Shown piece after piece: positions 23,956 to 34,200 of a stretch of DNA of 40,077 nt. Source of the stretch: Candidatus Gastranaerophilales bacterium. GTDB taxonomy: Bacteria; Cyanobacteriota; Vampirovibrionia; Gastranaerophilales; Gastranaerophilaceae. The notes beneath the pieces are model-generated. The model searched no databases, was not told the DNA's origin, and saw only the letters and a program-made list of their open reading frames with translations. The translations under genes and the position numbers were made by a program. Each line of letters begins with the position of its first letter. The stretch's first letter is position 1. The stretch is taken from contig CALUXV010000011.1 of NCBI GenBank assembly GCA_944324835.1, positions 1 to 40,077 on the forward strand, written 5' to 3'.

Positions 23956-26568
23956 ATGGTTGATTTTAACGGGAATTTTTCAACTTTTGATAAATTTAAA
24001 CATAATGAAAACAAGACAGAATTAACTCCAAAACCAATTTTGCAAACACCAGTTAATTCTGAAGTTGTATCAGATACTTTTATGAATGAAAGACGTAAAA
24101 ATACAGGTCTGATAGAGCGTTTATACAATAAAATCAAAAATGTAACCGGATTCGGTATTGGAACTAAAAAGGTTGAAAAAGCAATTACCGATTACAATGA
24201 AGGAAAACTGTCACAAGAACAAGTAGAAAAAACAATTCATGGTTATTCTACTTCTCAAGAAACCTCTGCTCAAATTTTAGGCGATGGTGTATCTGTAGCA
24301 GCCGGTGCAGGAGTATTCTTTGGACTCGGTAAAAAAATAAAAATGATTAGTTCTATTGTCAAAATTAATGATACAGAAAAATTATTAAAAGAACTTCCTG
24401 AACAAGTAAAAAGATTTGCGAAGCCAATAGAATCAATTCTTAAGTCTAAAACTAAAACAGGTGCTTTAGTTTTGGGATTATCTGCATTAAGTGCCGGATT
24501 TGCAAAATACTGGACATTAAAACTCAATAGAATCGGTTCCGAAGAATATAAGCTTGATAAAAAACTATATGGCAATAAAAAGGATAGAACACCTGAACAA
24601 AAAATTGAAGCAAAAAAAGCTAAAAAAGCGTTAAAAAAAGAACGACGAAAAACTAATTTCAAAAACTTTGTATCCGGCATGATTAATGGGGCAATGCTTC
24701 CTATTATGTCTGCCGGTGGATTTATAGGTGCTCCGCTTTATGTAGTTGGTAATAGTTTAAACAGGTATTTTATCGGAAATAAAACAGATAAGAAAAAATC
24801 CGTAAACGGATATATTGATAATTTGAAAAATGATGCTGTTACAACAGGTATTGCAGCAGCAACAATTGCTGTTCCGTTAGCAATAAAGGGAAATTATACT
24901 AAGGTCTTTAATAAGAATTTAGAAAAAGCTACTGAAAAATTAATGAAATCAGAATTGAAGGCTCCGGATTATGCCGGTAATTCTGCTTTCAAGGAACTTC
25001 AGGACACATTATTAAAATCAAAAGAAGTATCTTCAATAATAGGTAATTATAATTTGTCACCCGAAGAACAAATTAAAAAACTTACCGAAGAAAATATTTT
25101 TGCTGTTAAATTTAAACAAATATCTTCTGACGGCTCTACCTTAACAAGAGCATTGCGTGAAAGCTGTCCGCCAACAAGAACAATTGAAGAAACTCAAGAA
25201 CTTGTAAATTCTACACTTGGTAATGGTTTTACCATCAAAAAACTTCTTGGTGTCGGTACTGTAGCCGAAACATATCTTGCAAGAACTGCTGATGGCAAAG
25301 ATGTTTGTATCAAAATGTTGAAAAAAGGTATAACAGAAGAAAAAATACAAAAAGATAAACAAAAATTCATTGAACTTGTAAAAAATATGGAAGGAAAAAC
25401 TCAAGAAGAAAAAGATTATTTATTGAGAAATATTGATGATTTAGCTGATGGAATTTCTAAAGAAATCGACTTAAAGAACGAAATGGAAGCAGCAAAAAAA
25501 CTTGTTCCGCATACAAAAGTTGCTAATGTTGTTAAACCTATAGAAGTTAAAAACGGCATGTATATAATGGAAAAAGCAGATGGTATAAGTTTAGCATCTT
25601 TAGTTGATTTAAATGAAGCCAAATTATATAAAGAAATGCTCGAAAAAGATTCAATGTTTGCGGAAATACTGAGCCCAAGATATGGTTCTAAGCTATATAG
25701 GGCATTAGATGGAAAACAGACTAATGCAGAAAAAATAAAAGCAATACAAGATTATATTAAAAAGATAGAAGCTCAAACTCCGGAATTCGGGGATATATCA
25801 CTTACTGATGCTGATGCAAAATATTTAATAAATGAGTATATGAAAGTGCTTACAGAACAATTCTATAAAGTTGATAAAAATGGAAAAGTTCTTCATGCAG
25901 ACATTCACCCTGGTAATATATTCATTGATATAAATGCAGTAAAGGCAAGAAAAGGTAAAGTCTTTACGTTAATCGATACAGGAAATACAGTAAACCAAAC
26001 TATTGAACAGTCTATAAATGCAATTAATCTAACATCGTATGTAAAAAATGCGAATGTTCATGATATTGCTGAATATGTTCTTGACGGGGCATCTTTACCA
26101 AAAGGAATGACTAAAGAAGATGCACTGCAAAAACTAACTGAAGAACTGGAAAAATGTTTCTTTGATACGGAAACGAGCCTTGATAAAATGACGAATGAAA
26201 AAGTTTTAGCATTAACTTCAAATATTATGCAAAAATATCGGATTATTCCAAATGATACACAGCTAAACTTTAACAAAGCAAGACAATCTGCGGAAAATTC
26301 AAGAATGGATTTAGTTGAAACTTTGTTAAAAATGAAAGTAAAAGATTTAAGCAAGAATCCGCTTGCAATTGCAACTTTTACGACATCTATCGGCAAAGAT
26401 ATGTTAAACTTGAACCGTAAATATAACCGTATGCAAGCTGCACAAGAAAAACTTAATTTACGTCAAATGTCATTGCCGCAAAGATTGAAACAAAGAAATA
26501 ATCCTAATATGAAACCGTCAAATAGTGAAGATTATTTAACATATAAGTTAAAACAATGGAAGTTATAA
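23956..26568 (+). CDS. ABC1/UbiB-like atypical kinase with long N-terminal extension
   Basis: 870 aa. The C-terminal ~450 residues form an ABC1-type kinase: a glycine-rich entry (LLGVGTVAETYLAR), nucleotide Lys K453 (VCIKML), the catalytic HADIHPGN block at 647-654 and the metal-binding DTG at D674. In UbiB the entry is Ala-rich and an upstream KxGQ motif is strict; here the loop looks more like an ordinary kinase and the KxGQ position reads KFKQ. Residues 1-~380 are extra, with hydrophobic stretches at ~107-125, 168-184, 240-265 and 293-311 and a very Lys-rich patch near 200-235. UbiB relatives act in quinone lipid metabolism, but no such gene is nearby. Confidence 0.8.
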   Translation: MVDFNGNFSTFDKFKHNENKTELTPKPILQTPVNSEVVSDTFMNERRKNTGLIERLYNKIKNVTGFGIGTKKVEKAITDYNEGKLSQEQVEKTIHGYSTSQETSAQILGDGVSVAAGAGVFFGLGKKIKMISSIVKINDTEKLLKELPEQVKRFAKPIESILKSKTKTGALVLGLSALSAGFAKYWTLKLNRIGSEEYKLDKKLYGNKKDRTPEQKIEAKKAKKALKKERRKTNFKNFVSGMINGAMLPIMSAGGFIGAPLYVVGNSLNRYFIGNKTDKKKSVNGYIDNLKNDAVTTGIAAATIAVPLAIKGNYTKVFNKNLEKATEKLMKSELKAPDYAGNSAFKELQDTLLKSKEVSSIIGNYNLSPEEQIKKLTEENIFAVKFKQISSDGSTLTRALRESCPPTRTIEETQELVNSTLGNGFTIKKLLGVGTVAETYLARTADGKDVCIKMLKKGITEEKIQKDKQKFIELVKNMEGKTQEEKDYLLRNIDDLADGISKEIDLKNEMEAAKKLVPHTKVANVVKPIEVKNGMYIMEKADGISLASLVDLNEAKLYKEMLEKDSMFAEILSPRYGSKLYRALDGKQTNAEKIKAIQDYIKKIEAQTPEFGDISLTDADAKYLINEYMKVLTEQFYKVDKNGKVLHADIHPGNIFIDINAVKARKGKVFTLIDTGNTVNQTIEQSINAINLTSYVKNANVHDIAEYVLDGASLPKGMTKEDALQKLTEELEKCFFDTETSLDKMTNEKVLALTSNIMQKYRIIPNDTQLNFNKARQSAENSRMDLVETLLKMKVKDLSKNPLAIATFTTSIGKDMLNLNRKYNRMQAAQEKLNLRQMSLPQRLKQRNNPNMKPSNSEDYLTYKLKQWKL

Positions 26569-26626
26569 TACCTAACTTAATTGATTTAAACTTAAGCTGA
26601 TATAATTAATCAAAATTATAAATAAA

Positions 26627-26656
26627 ATAATGGGTTGAAATTATTCAACCCATTAT
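26627..26656. terminator. Convergent hairpin, likely terminator
   Basis: 13-bp perfect stem (26627-26639 and 26644-26656) with a 4-base loop between the kinase (+) and gpmI (-). A T-rich tract lies on the minus-strand exit side, so it mainly terminates gpmI transcription and may serve both genes. Confidence 0.7.
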
Positions 26657-26675
26657 CTATAAATAATTAATATAG

Positions 26676-28205
26676 TTATTTAATTAAGCTATCACAGTCC
26701 ATTTCTTCCGGTTTCGGAATGTTTAAAAGCTGAAGAACTGTTGGCGCAACATTACATAACGCTCCATCAGTTTTTAATTCTATTTTATGTTCAGGATTTA
26801 TTACTACAAACGGAACCATATTAGTTGTATGGGCGGTTTGCGGTTTACCTGTTTCTTCGTCAATCATCATTTCGGCATTGCCGTGATCAGCTGTTAAAAG
26901 CATTGTAACCCCTTTTTCTTTACATTTAGAGGCAATTTTACCAACACATTCATCGACAACTTTACAAGCTTTTGTTGCTGCTTCAATAACTCCTGTATGT
27001 CCTACCATATCCGGATTGGCGAAGTTTACTAGAATAAATCCATATTCTTCATTATCCAATGCATTCAAGACATTTTCACAAACTTCTCTTGCACTCATTT
27101 CAGGCTGCATATCATATGTCGGAACCTTTGGTGATGCAACAAGTTTTCTTGTTTCGTGAGGCTGCGGCTGTTCAATACCACCGTTAAAGAAGAATGTAAC
27201 GTGGGCATATTTTTCTGTTTCTGCTGTTCTAAATTGTTTTATACCGTTTGCTTCCAAAACATCACCTAAAATATTTACCATTTTAGTTTTTTCAAACGCA
27301 ACAGGGAACGTAAATGTTGCATCATAACTTGTCATTGTGACATAGTAAATATTTTTAAGAACTTCTTTACGTTTAAAGCCGTCGAAGTCAGCAAAATTGA
27401 TAGCCTTAGAAATTTCTCTTGCTCTATCAGGACGATAGTTAAAGAATATAATTGCATCATCACTTTTAATTCTTGAGTCATCGCCATCAATTACAGTCGG
27501 CAGTACAAATTCATCCGTTTCACCTTTTTCATAAGATTGTTTTACGGCTTCAACTGCAGAATTTGCATGAATACCTTCACCTAAAACTAAGCAATTATAG
27601 GCTTTTTCAACTCTGTCCCATCTGTTATCTCTATCCATTACATAATAACGGCCGATAACTGATGCAATCTTTGGAAGTCCATACTTTTTAAGTTCATCTT
27701 CAATTGGCTGCAAGTATTCGCTAGCACTGGCTGGAGGTGTATCTCTGCCGTCTAAGAATGCGTGAACATATACTTTTTTTAATCCATTTTCTGCAGCCAT
27801 TTTTATCAAAGCTTCAAGGTGTTCTAATGAAGAATGAACACCGCCTGTTGAAACAAGTCCATATATATGGAGTGCAGAATTATGTGTTTTAGCGTGGTTA
27901 ATAGCTGCCAAAAACTTTTCATTCTTGAAGAATGAGCCATCTTTAATACTTCTGTTAATCTTTGATAAATCTTGATATACGATTCTGCCTGCACCAAGAT
28001 TTAAGTGACCGACTTCTGAATTACCCATTTGTCCTGCAGGTAAGCCTACATATTCTCCATCAGCATGAATTTTGGTAGATGCTTCATTTTTAATTAATTC
28101 CGGAACGTTAACTGGATGTGCAAGCATTGTTGCATCATGTTCAGGGTGCCCGGCATTACTAATCCCCCAACCATCCATAATACATAATAATACTCTTTTT
28201 GCCAT
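26676..28205 (-). CDS. gpmI: 2,3-bisphosphoglycerate-independent phosphoglycerate mutase
   Basis: 509 aa from MAKRVLL (GGAAGAG upstream; the frame reads on to 28262 but the extra part is not family-like). It interconverts 3- and 2-phosphoglycerate in glycolysis using two Mn ions. Seen: the metal Asp in IMDGWG, the catalytic Ser S63 in MGNSEVGHLNLG, DGRDTPP, RYYVMDRDNRWDR and the C-terminal metal site TADHGNAE. Length matches the family. It follows the giant protein gene by 83 bases in the same direction and may share its transcript. Confidence 0.97.
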   Translation of the reverse strand: MAKRVLLCIMDGWGISNAGHPEHDATMLAHPVNVPELIKNEASTKIHADGEYVGLPAGQMGNSEVGHLNLGAGRIVYQDLSKINRSIKDGSFFKNEKFLAAINHAKTHNSALHIYGLVSTGGVHSSLEHLEALIKMAAENGLKKVYVHAFLDGRDTPPASASEYLQPIEDELKKYGLPKIASVIGRYYVMDRDNRWDRVEKAYNCLVLGEGIHANSAVEAVKQSYEKGETDEFVLPTVIDGDDSRIKSDDAIIFFNYRPDRAREISKAINFADFDGFKRKEVLKNIYYVTMTSYDATFTFPVAFEKTKMVNILGDVLEANGIKQFRTAETEKYAHVTFFFNGGIEQPQPHETRKLVASPKVPTYDMQPEMSAREVCENVLNALDNEEYGFILVNFANPDMVGHTGVIEAATKACKVVDECVGKIASKCKEKGVTMLLTADHGNAEMMIDEETGKPQTAHTTNMVPFVVINPEHKIELKTDGALCNVAPTVLQLLNIPKPEEMDCDSLIK

Positions 28206-28288
28206 AATAATCTCTTCCTTTTCTTTTGCCACAATTTTATCAAGAAAGAATTCTGTTAGCAAGTTAACGATGCCAGGATAGTTATTTA

Positions 28289-31200
28289 TTATTCATCAAC
28301 ATATGTTACTTGCATAGCGTCATAGTTATTTTTTAGTGCCGTACTTAGGCGGGCATTGTTATATTCTTGGAAAACTTTGAATTTGTTTTTATAAATTTCA
28401 AGTTCTTTATATGTTTCTGAGTATTCTGGAATATCTAATTTGCTAATCATATTGTATATAAGTGGAATTACATTAAGTTTGGTTTGTATGTCAGCTATAT
28501 CCTCATTTGCATTTTCTCCGACCTCAAAAAGGGCTTTGTTCATGTATTGTGCAATAATTGTTGATTTAGGTAAATCAGGACTTATGCTAAGAATTGTTTT
28601 CGCCGAATCTAAGGCTTCAAGATAAACCTTTATATCATTCTTTCTGTCCATTTTTTTTGTTCTTTGTATGATATTTGTTTTTGCTTCATCAATTTTTTGA
28701 TTGAAATTTTCATTTTGGTCGAAAGACTCATCAATTAATGGTTTAATTTCTTCATTGACAATCTTAGCTTCTTTATTTGTGGTTCCTAAGATTGAAACAA
28801 GTGTATCTATATCTTTTTTGGCATCGTCAGGCTTAAAGAATTCATTTTGTACTTTTAAGAATTTATCAGCCAGTCCCAGTTGGTTAATGAACATAACTGC
28901 AGTTTCATCGTTTTCTCCAATAACAAGTTTTTTTACGATATAGTCAATTGCAATTGCATCATCCATTGATAATAAATCTTTTGATTTACTGTTTGTTGCC
29001 AGTAAAGGAACATCAAAATCTGCGAATTTTTCGGCTACTGTAGCAGCATTCCCTGTAGAGATTGCGTCCATTAGAATATCTTGCATTTCGACAAGACTTG
29101 CAACTTCCATTGCAGATATTAAAGATGATTCTTTAAGGTTAAATTCTCGTTTGGCATTTGATACAACTTTTGTATCTTTAGAGTTTAATTCTCCATCTTT
29201 TGCAGATAATAGCAGATATTCATTAAGAAGTTCTACCGGATAATTTAACATGTGATATTTTTTGTAATCGTTAAAGAATTTATCTTGGGCTTCTACTGCT
29301 TTTTCTTCGTTATATTTATTTGTATATTTTACGGAATATTTAATTGTATTTTTTACGCTTTCTTGAATTGATTGTTGGTATTCAGGTTTAATATTGCCAT
29401 TTATGAATATATTTGTAGATTTATCAATTTTTTTAAGTCTGTCATACATACTAATTTTCAATTTATTTTCTAAAATGTTGCTTTTGTTTAGTTCTTGAAT
29501 TGATTTAGATAATGATTTTGACTGTTTACTATTTGTATCTATATATTGAGATAATATATTATTAATATCGTTCTTTTTTAATGTCGTATTTGCGTGAATT
29601 AGATTTTCAACAGCATTAATTAATTCTTCTTTATTATTATTTTGTAATAAAGGCAGAATTTGTTTTAAACTTTCGTTATATATTTGGGTGTATTGTTGAT
29701 TTAGGAATCTATTATTATCTGCTGCTACTTTAATTTGTTTTATTGTCATAATATTAGTACTTAAATCATTAAGATATTCTTGTTTTGTAATACTAAAATT
29801 TTTTTTCGTTATTGAGTATTTATCTATGTTGGACGAAAGTATTTGCATTCGCTGAGTTGTATCATGTCGCATATCATTTGATTTTAATTCTTCTCTCATC
29901 CAATTATTAATATCTTCTCTAACGGTATTTTGGTAATGTTTAGGTATACTTCCCAAGATACTGTTATGTAACATTTTTAATGATGAAATATCTGATTTAA
30001 TGCTTTTATTGAGATCGTCTGTTGAATTAAGTATTTTTAATCCATTCATTTGTTTATCTAGATTAGTAAAAGCTTTTTTATAATCATTTCCTGTTTGTTT
30101 ATTATTAATATCAAGAAGTTTCATTGCTGAATCTGTTAATTGTTTACTTGATTCGTCTCCGTATGTTAATGTAACGAATTGCCCTGCTAGGTTGTTAATA
30201 TTTTGAATTTGTTTTTTAGACACTTTGCTGTTATCCGGCAAATTATTTATTGTCATGCTTAATTCATCGTGTAAATTATATAGTCTAATTGTATTTTTCT
30301 TTATGTTAACATCTTCTAATATTTTAAGTGATGCAGTTGATATTGAATTACATTGTTCATCAATTTTCTTTTTATCGATAACATCAATTTTAGGGTATGA
30401 TGGAGTTGCTGCATATGTCTTTAAATTTTTATCTTTATATTTATTGAACATTTTTTCATATTCAAGTGTTTGTAGAGCGAAATAGTAATCTCTATACAAA
30501 TCATCAAATGTTCTTGGACCTTTATAAGTTACTCCTTGTTTTTGTTTATAGAGTTTATGATATTTATATTTTGATTTTGTATTTGATAGCGTAATATCTT
30601 GTAAAAGTTCTTTTTGGAACATTATATTTCTTACTGTTGATTCAGTTTTTTCATCTGATGCTTTGAAACGTTTAAGCATTTCATAACCGGTATAATCTTT
30701 GATTGCAAGATCCTCATGCTTTACATCTGAAGTTTCTTTCATAAATTCATCAATAGTCATATCTTGCAAGCGTTTATACTCATTAGCGAAATCTGCATTT
30801 GTTTCTGGATTATATTTTCTGTCAATATATTTTGTGATTGCTTTGAATTTTGTTGAAGTATTATTTATATCTGATTCATTGAAGTACAATGCATCAGATA
30901 GAGATTTTGTAAGATTTTCACGTATATCTTCTTTTGCCAATTTTGAGTTTTCTGATTCAGGGAGAACATTGTCAAAACTCTTTAATGTTTTATTAACTGC
31001 AAAATCTATTGTATGTTTTAAGCTGCCGTCAAATTGTTCCTTGTCATTTTTGTCATAAATAATTGTTTTTTTCAATATTTTGTCTTTATCGTTATTATCA
31101 ATTTCAATATGATATTTGTCTAATGCACCTGAAATTATTTCATCAAGTTTATTTACATTTTTATCCATTATATACGCATTCAAAATTTCAGGTTCTTTGG

Positions 31201-34200
31201 CAAAAGCATAATTAAAATAACTTCTTGCTTTATCATCACGCTTTTTTTCAAATTCTTTCACTTGAGATACAGTTTCAGCCTTCGCTAACTCCTTCCAATC
31301 TGCACCGTCAGGGAAGGAACGTACAAGAGCAGCTTTTTCAAAATTAACCTTTATTGAATCATTGTCTGCTAAAGAATTATAATCTTCTTCAGATTCAATT
31401 CCTTTATTGAAAGGTGTTGTATCAAGATGTTCTATCATTTTATTGTATTTCTGTGAATACGAAGAACCGGCTTGTTTGCATCGCATAATTGATGATTTAA
31501 TTTCGTCTTGAGTCATTTTGCTTGCCAAATTGGTAAAATCATCAAGATAACTAGAAGGAGGTATAAATATATTGTCTTTAATTGCAGCGGCGGTTCGTTT
31601 TGTGCTTCCGTCGGTTCCAGGAATAATCATATCAAATACTGTTGAAAATTTATAACCATCGGTTTCTCCCGTTAGTTTTCTTAACTGTTTATTTTCAACT
31701 TTTCTTGGCGGTACATATCCTGTTTTATATTTTAAATCCTCAACATAATTTCCGTTTCGATATTTATTATTAGTTATATAACCTGTTTCACCGCCTCTTG
31801 TATCACTGTAATCTGTATGTAGTATTCCATCGGAATCTGCCCAAGTGTTTTCAAGTTCAGATGCTCCCCAGGTATTATCATGGTAAAGTACATCTTTACC
31901 ATTCACCGGAGATATTTCTGCTACATACTGAGCATGTCCCCCAATACGGTTATGAAAAACAGACGTTCCTGATATTCCGGAATGCGGAGTATTTTTGATT
32001 TTATCTATTGCTTTATCTAAATCCAAGGTTGATTGGTATTTTTTATCAGTCATTTGTTGCAGAATTTTTACTTCTTGTTCGGTGTGCATTCCTCCTGTTT
32101 TTTGCAGGACCCAATAACTTCCCATTGATAATCCTGTTTTTCTGGTACTTTCTTCCAGAGGACCTCTGATTTCTCCGAGTACAAAGGCTGTTTCTTTGTT
32201 TACATCAGAGTACATTTGGTTTATTGATTTACTAATTTTATGTAAGGTTTCTTTTTCTTGTTTTGAAAATTTGTATAATGAAGGGTCTGAAATTTTACCT
32301 TGTCGGCTTGAAAATTCATCTTGAGAACGAAGCTTATCAATTTTATCAAATCTATTTCTTAGTGGAATTAAGTCTTTAACCGGTATAACTTCATTGTTAT
32401 TTTCCATTTTTGACATAACTGCAGACTTTGGAGATGCATCATTTAAAATATTGCCATATTTATCCTGTATATTCATAATTTGTCTTACAAAAGCTATATT
32501 TGCTGCCATATTATTAAATGCGCGTCCAATGCCAAGAAGTTTTTCTTTTGATTCTTCAATAGGTGTTACATCAGATAGTCCATTTGCAATATTAAAATTA
32601 TTAATAATTTCAGTATTCAGTTCATTTGTATTATTAAGAAATGCATTAAATATTACATTGTATAAATTTGCGCAGGTTTGTAATTGGTTTTTGTTCCCGA
32701 TTTTATTGTATATTTCTATGTATTCTTTATTATCGGCACCCTGATTAAGAATATCTTCAAATTTATTATACTCTTTTAGTACTTTGTTTTTGTCAGGCTT
32801 ATTTAATCCAAGAGTAAATGCGGCATCTTTAAGGCTTTCTTTATCCCCGCTATTTATGGCCAGTTTTAAACTTGAAATATCATTCAACAAAAAGTCTTTG
32901 CGGCTTTCAAATCCTAATGATTTATATATATAATCTAAGCCATCTGTTAAAATTGAATCTACTTCAGTATCAAGTTCTGTTAGTGTATCTACAACTTCTT
33001 TTTTATCCGGTTTTATCCCAAGTACATTTGAAAAATGATTAATATATTCTTCATCACCGGTTTTATCAATATATTTGATAACTTTTTTCATATTGTTTGA
33101 TAACAGAGTGTCTTGGTCCGGAATGTTGTATTTTATCATTTTATCTGTTAAGTAATCAGAATCTTCAAGTGATGCTCTAACTTGATTCCTGTATGCCGCT
33201 GCTGCTTCAAATAGTTTTCGATTTTTTACTACATTAGCAGATTGCGAAACGTTTGGCTTTAATTTTTGCTCTGTATCAATTATTGATTCTGTTAATTCTC
33301 TAATTTGTGGAACATTTTTCTCAAGTTGTTCAGTAACAATTTGATTGCCATATGTATCTTGTAGAAAAGCTTTTACTTTTCTGTCTTTCATTTCTGATTC
33401 TTCATTAGGGATGAATCTGTATTTATTTTTTCCATCTTTAATTTTTTCAATATCAAGTGAAATATCTTGTCTTAACGATAAAACTTGATTTGTCACAAGC
33501 CTTATATTGTTATCACTCATTTCTGGAAGAACTTGTTTAATGTTTGATTTTAATAATTGGTTCATTTTTTGCAGATAAGCAATATCTTTGTCTCTATCTT
33601 GATGTAATTGTACATTGTTAATTTTTTTAGTTAGCTGCATCTTTTTGGCTGCACCAATAGCTTCTTTAGATTTTAATAAGGCTTGATAATATGCCTGTTT
33701 TGTTGCAATACTATTATCTGTTGGTATAATATATCTTTCATCAGTATTTGTCCCAAAATTTTCTCTATCAAAAGGAACATAGTACGATTTGGATACGTTT
33801 GTCGAGTTATACATTCCTCCAATATTCATCCATTGAGTAGTTGAAGCATCTACAATCCTGTACCCTTTTTTCTCTGCATCATTAAAATCAACAAAAGTTT
33901 TCCTGACAGGGACTTTAACACCCTTGCCAATTTGAGTTTTATCATAAACCATTATGTTGGGCGAATCATCAAGTTCTGATAAGATACTGTCGACATACTT
34001 TGATTTATATTCGTATGAAGTTAATTTCCTTGCAATAGATATAGCTGCGCACATTCCGTGCTGCTTTTGATTTATTGCCTTTGTATTTGGAGTTTTTGAA
34101 TCTGGTGTGTTTACAACCAAATCATTAATCATTTCTGCAAATACTTTTGTTTTTTTATCGGTTAGCTGTGGATTGATTTTGTATTCAGGACTAAGAAAAT

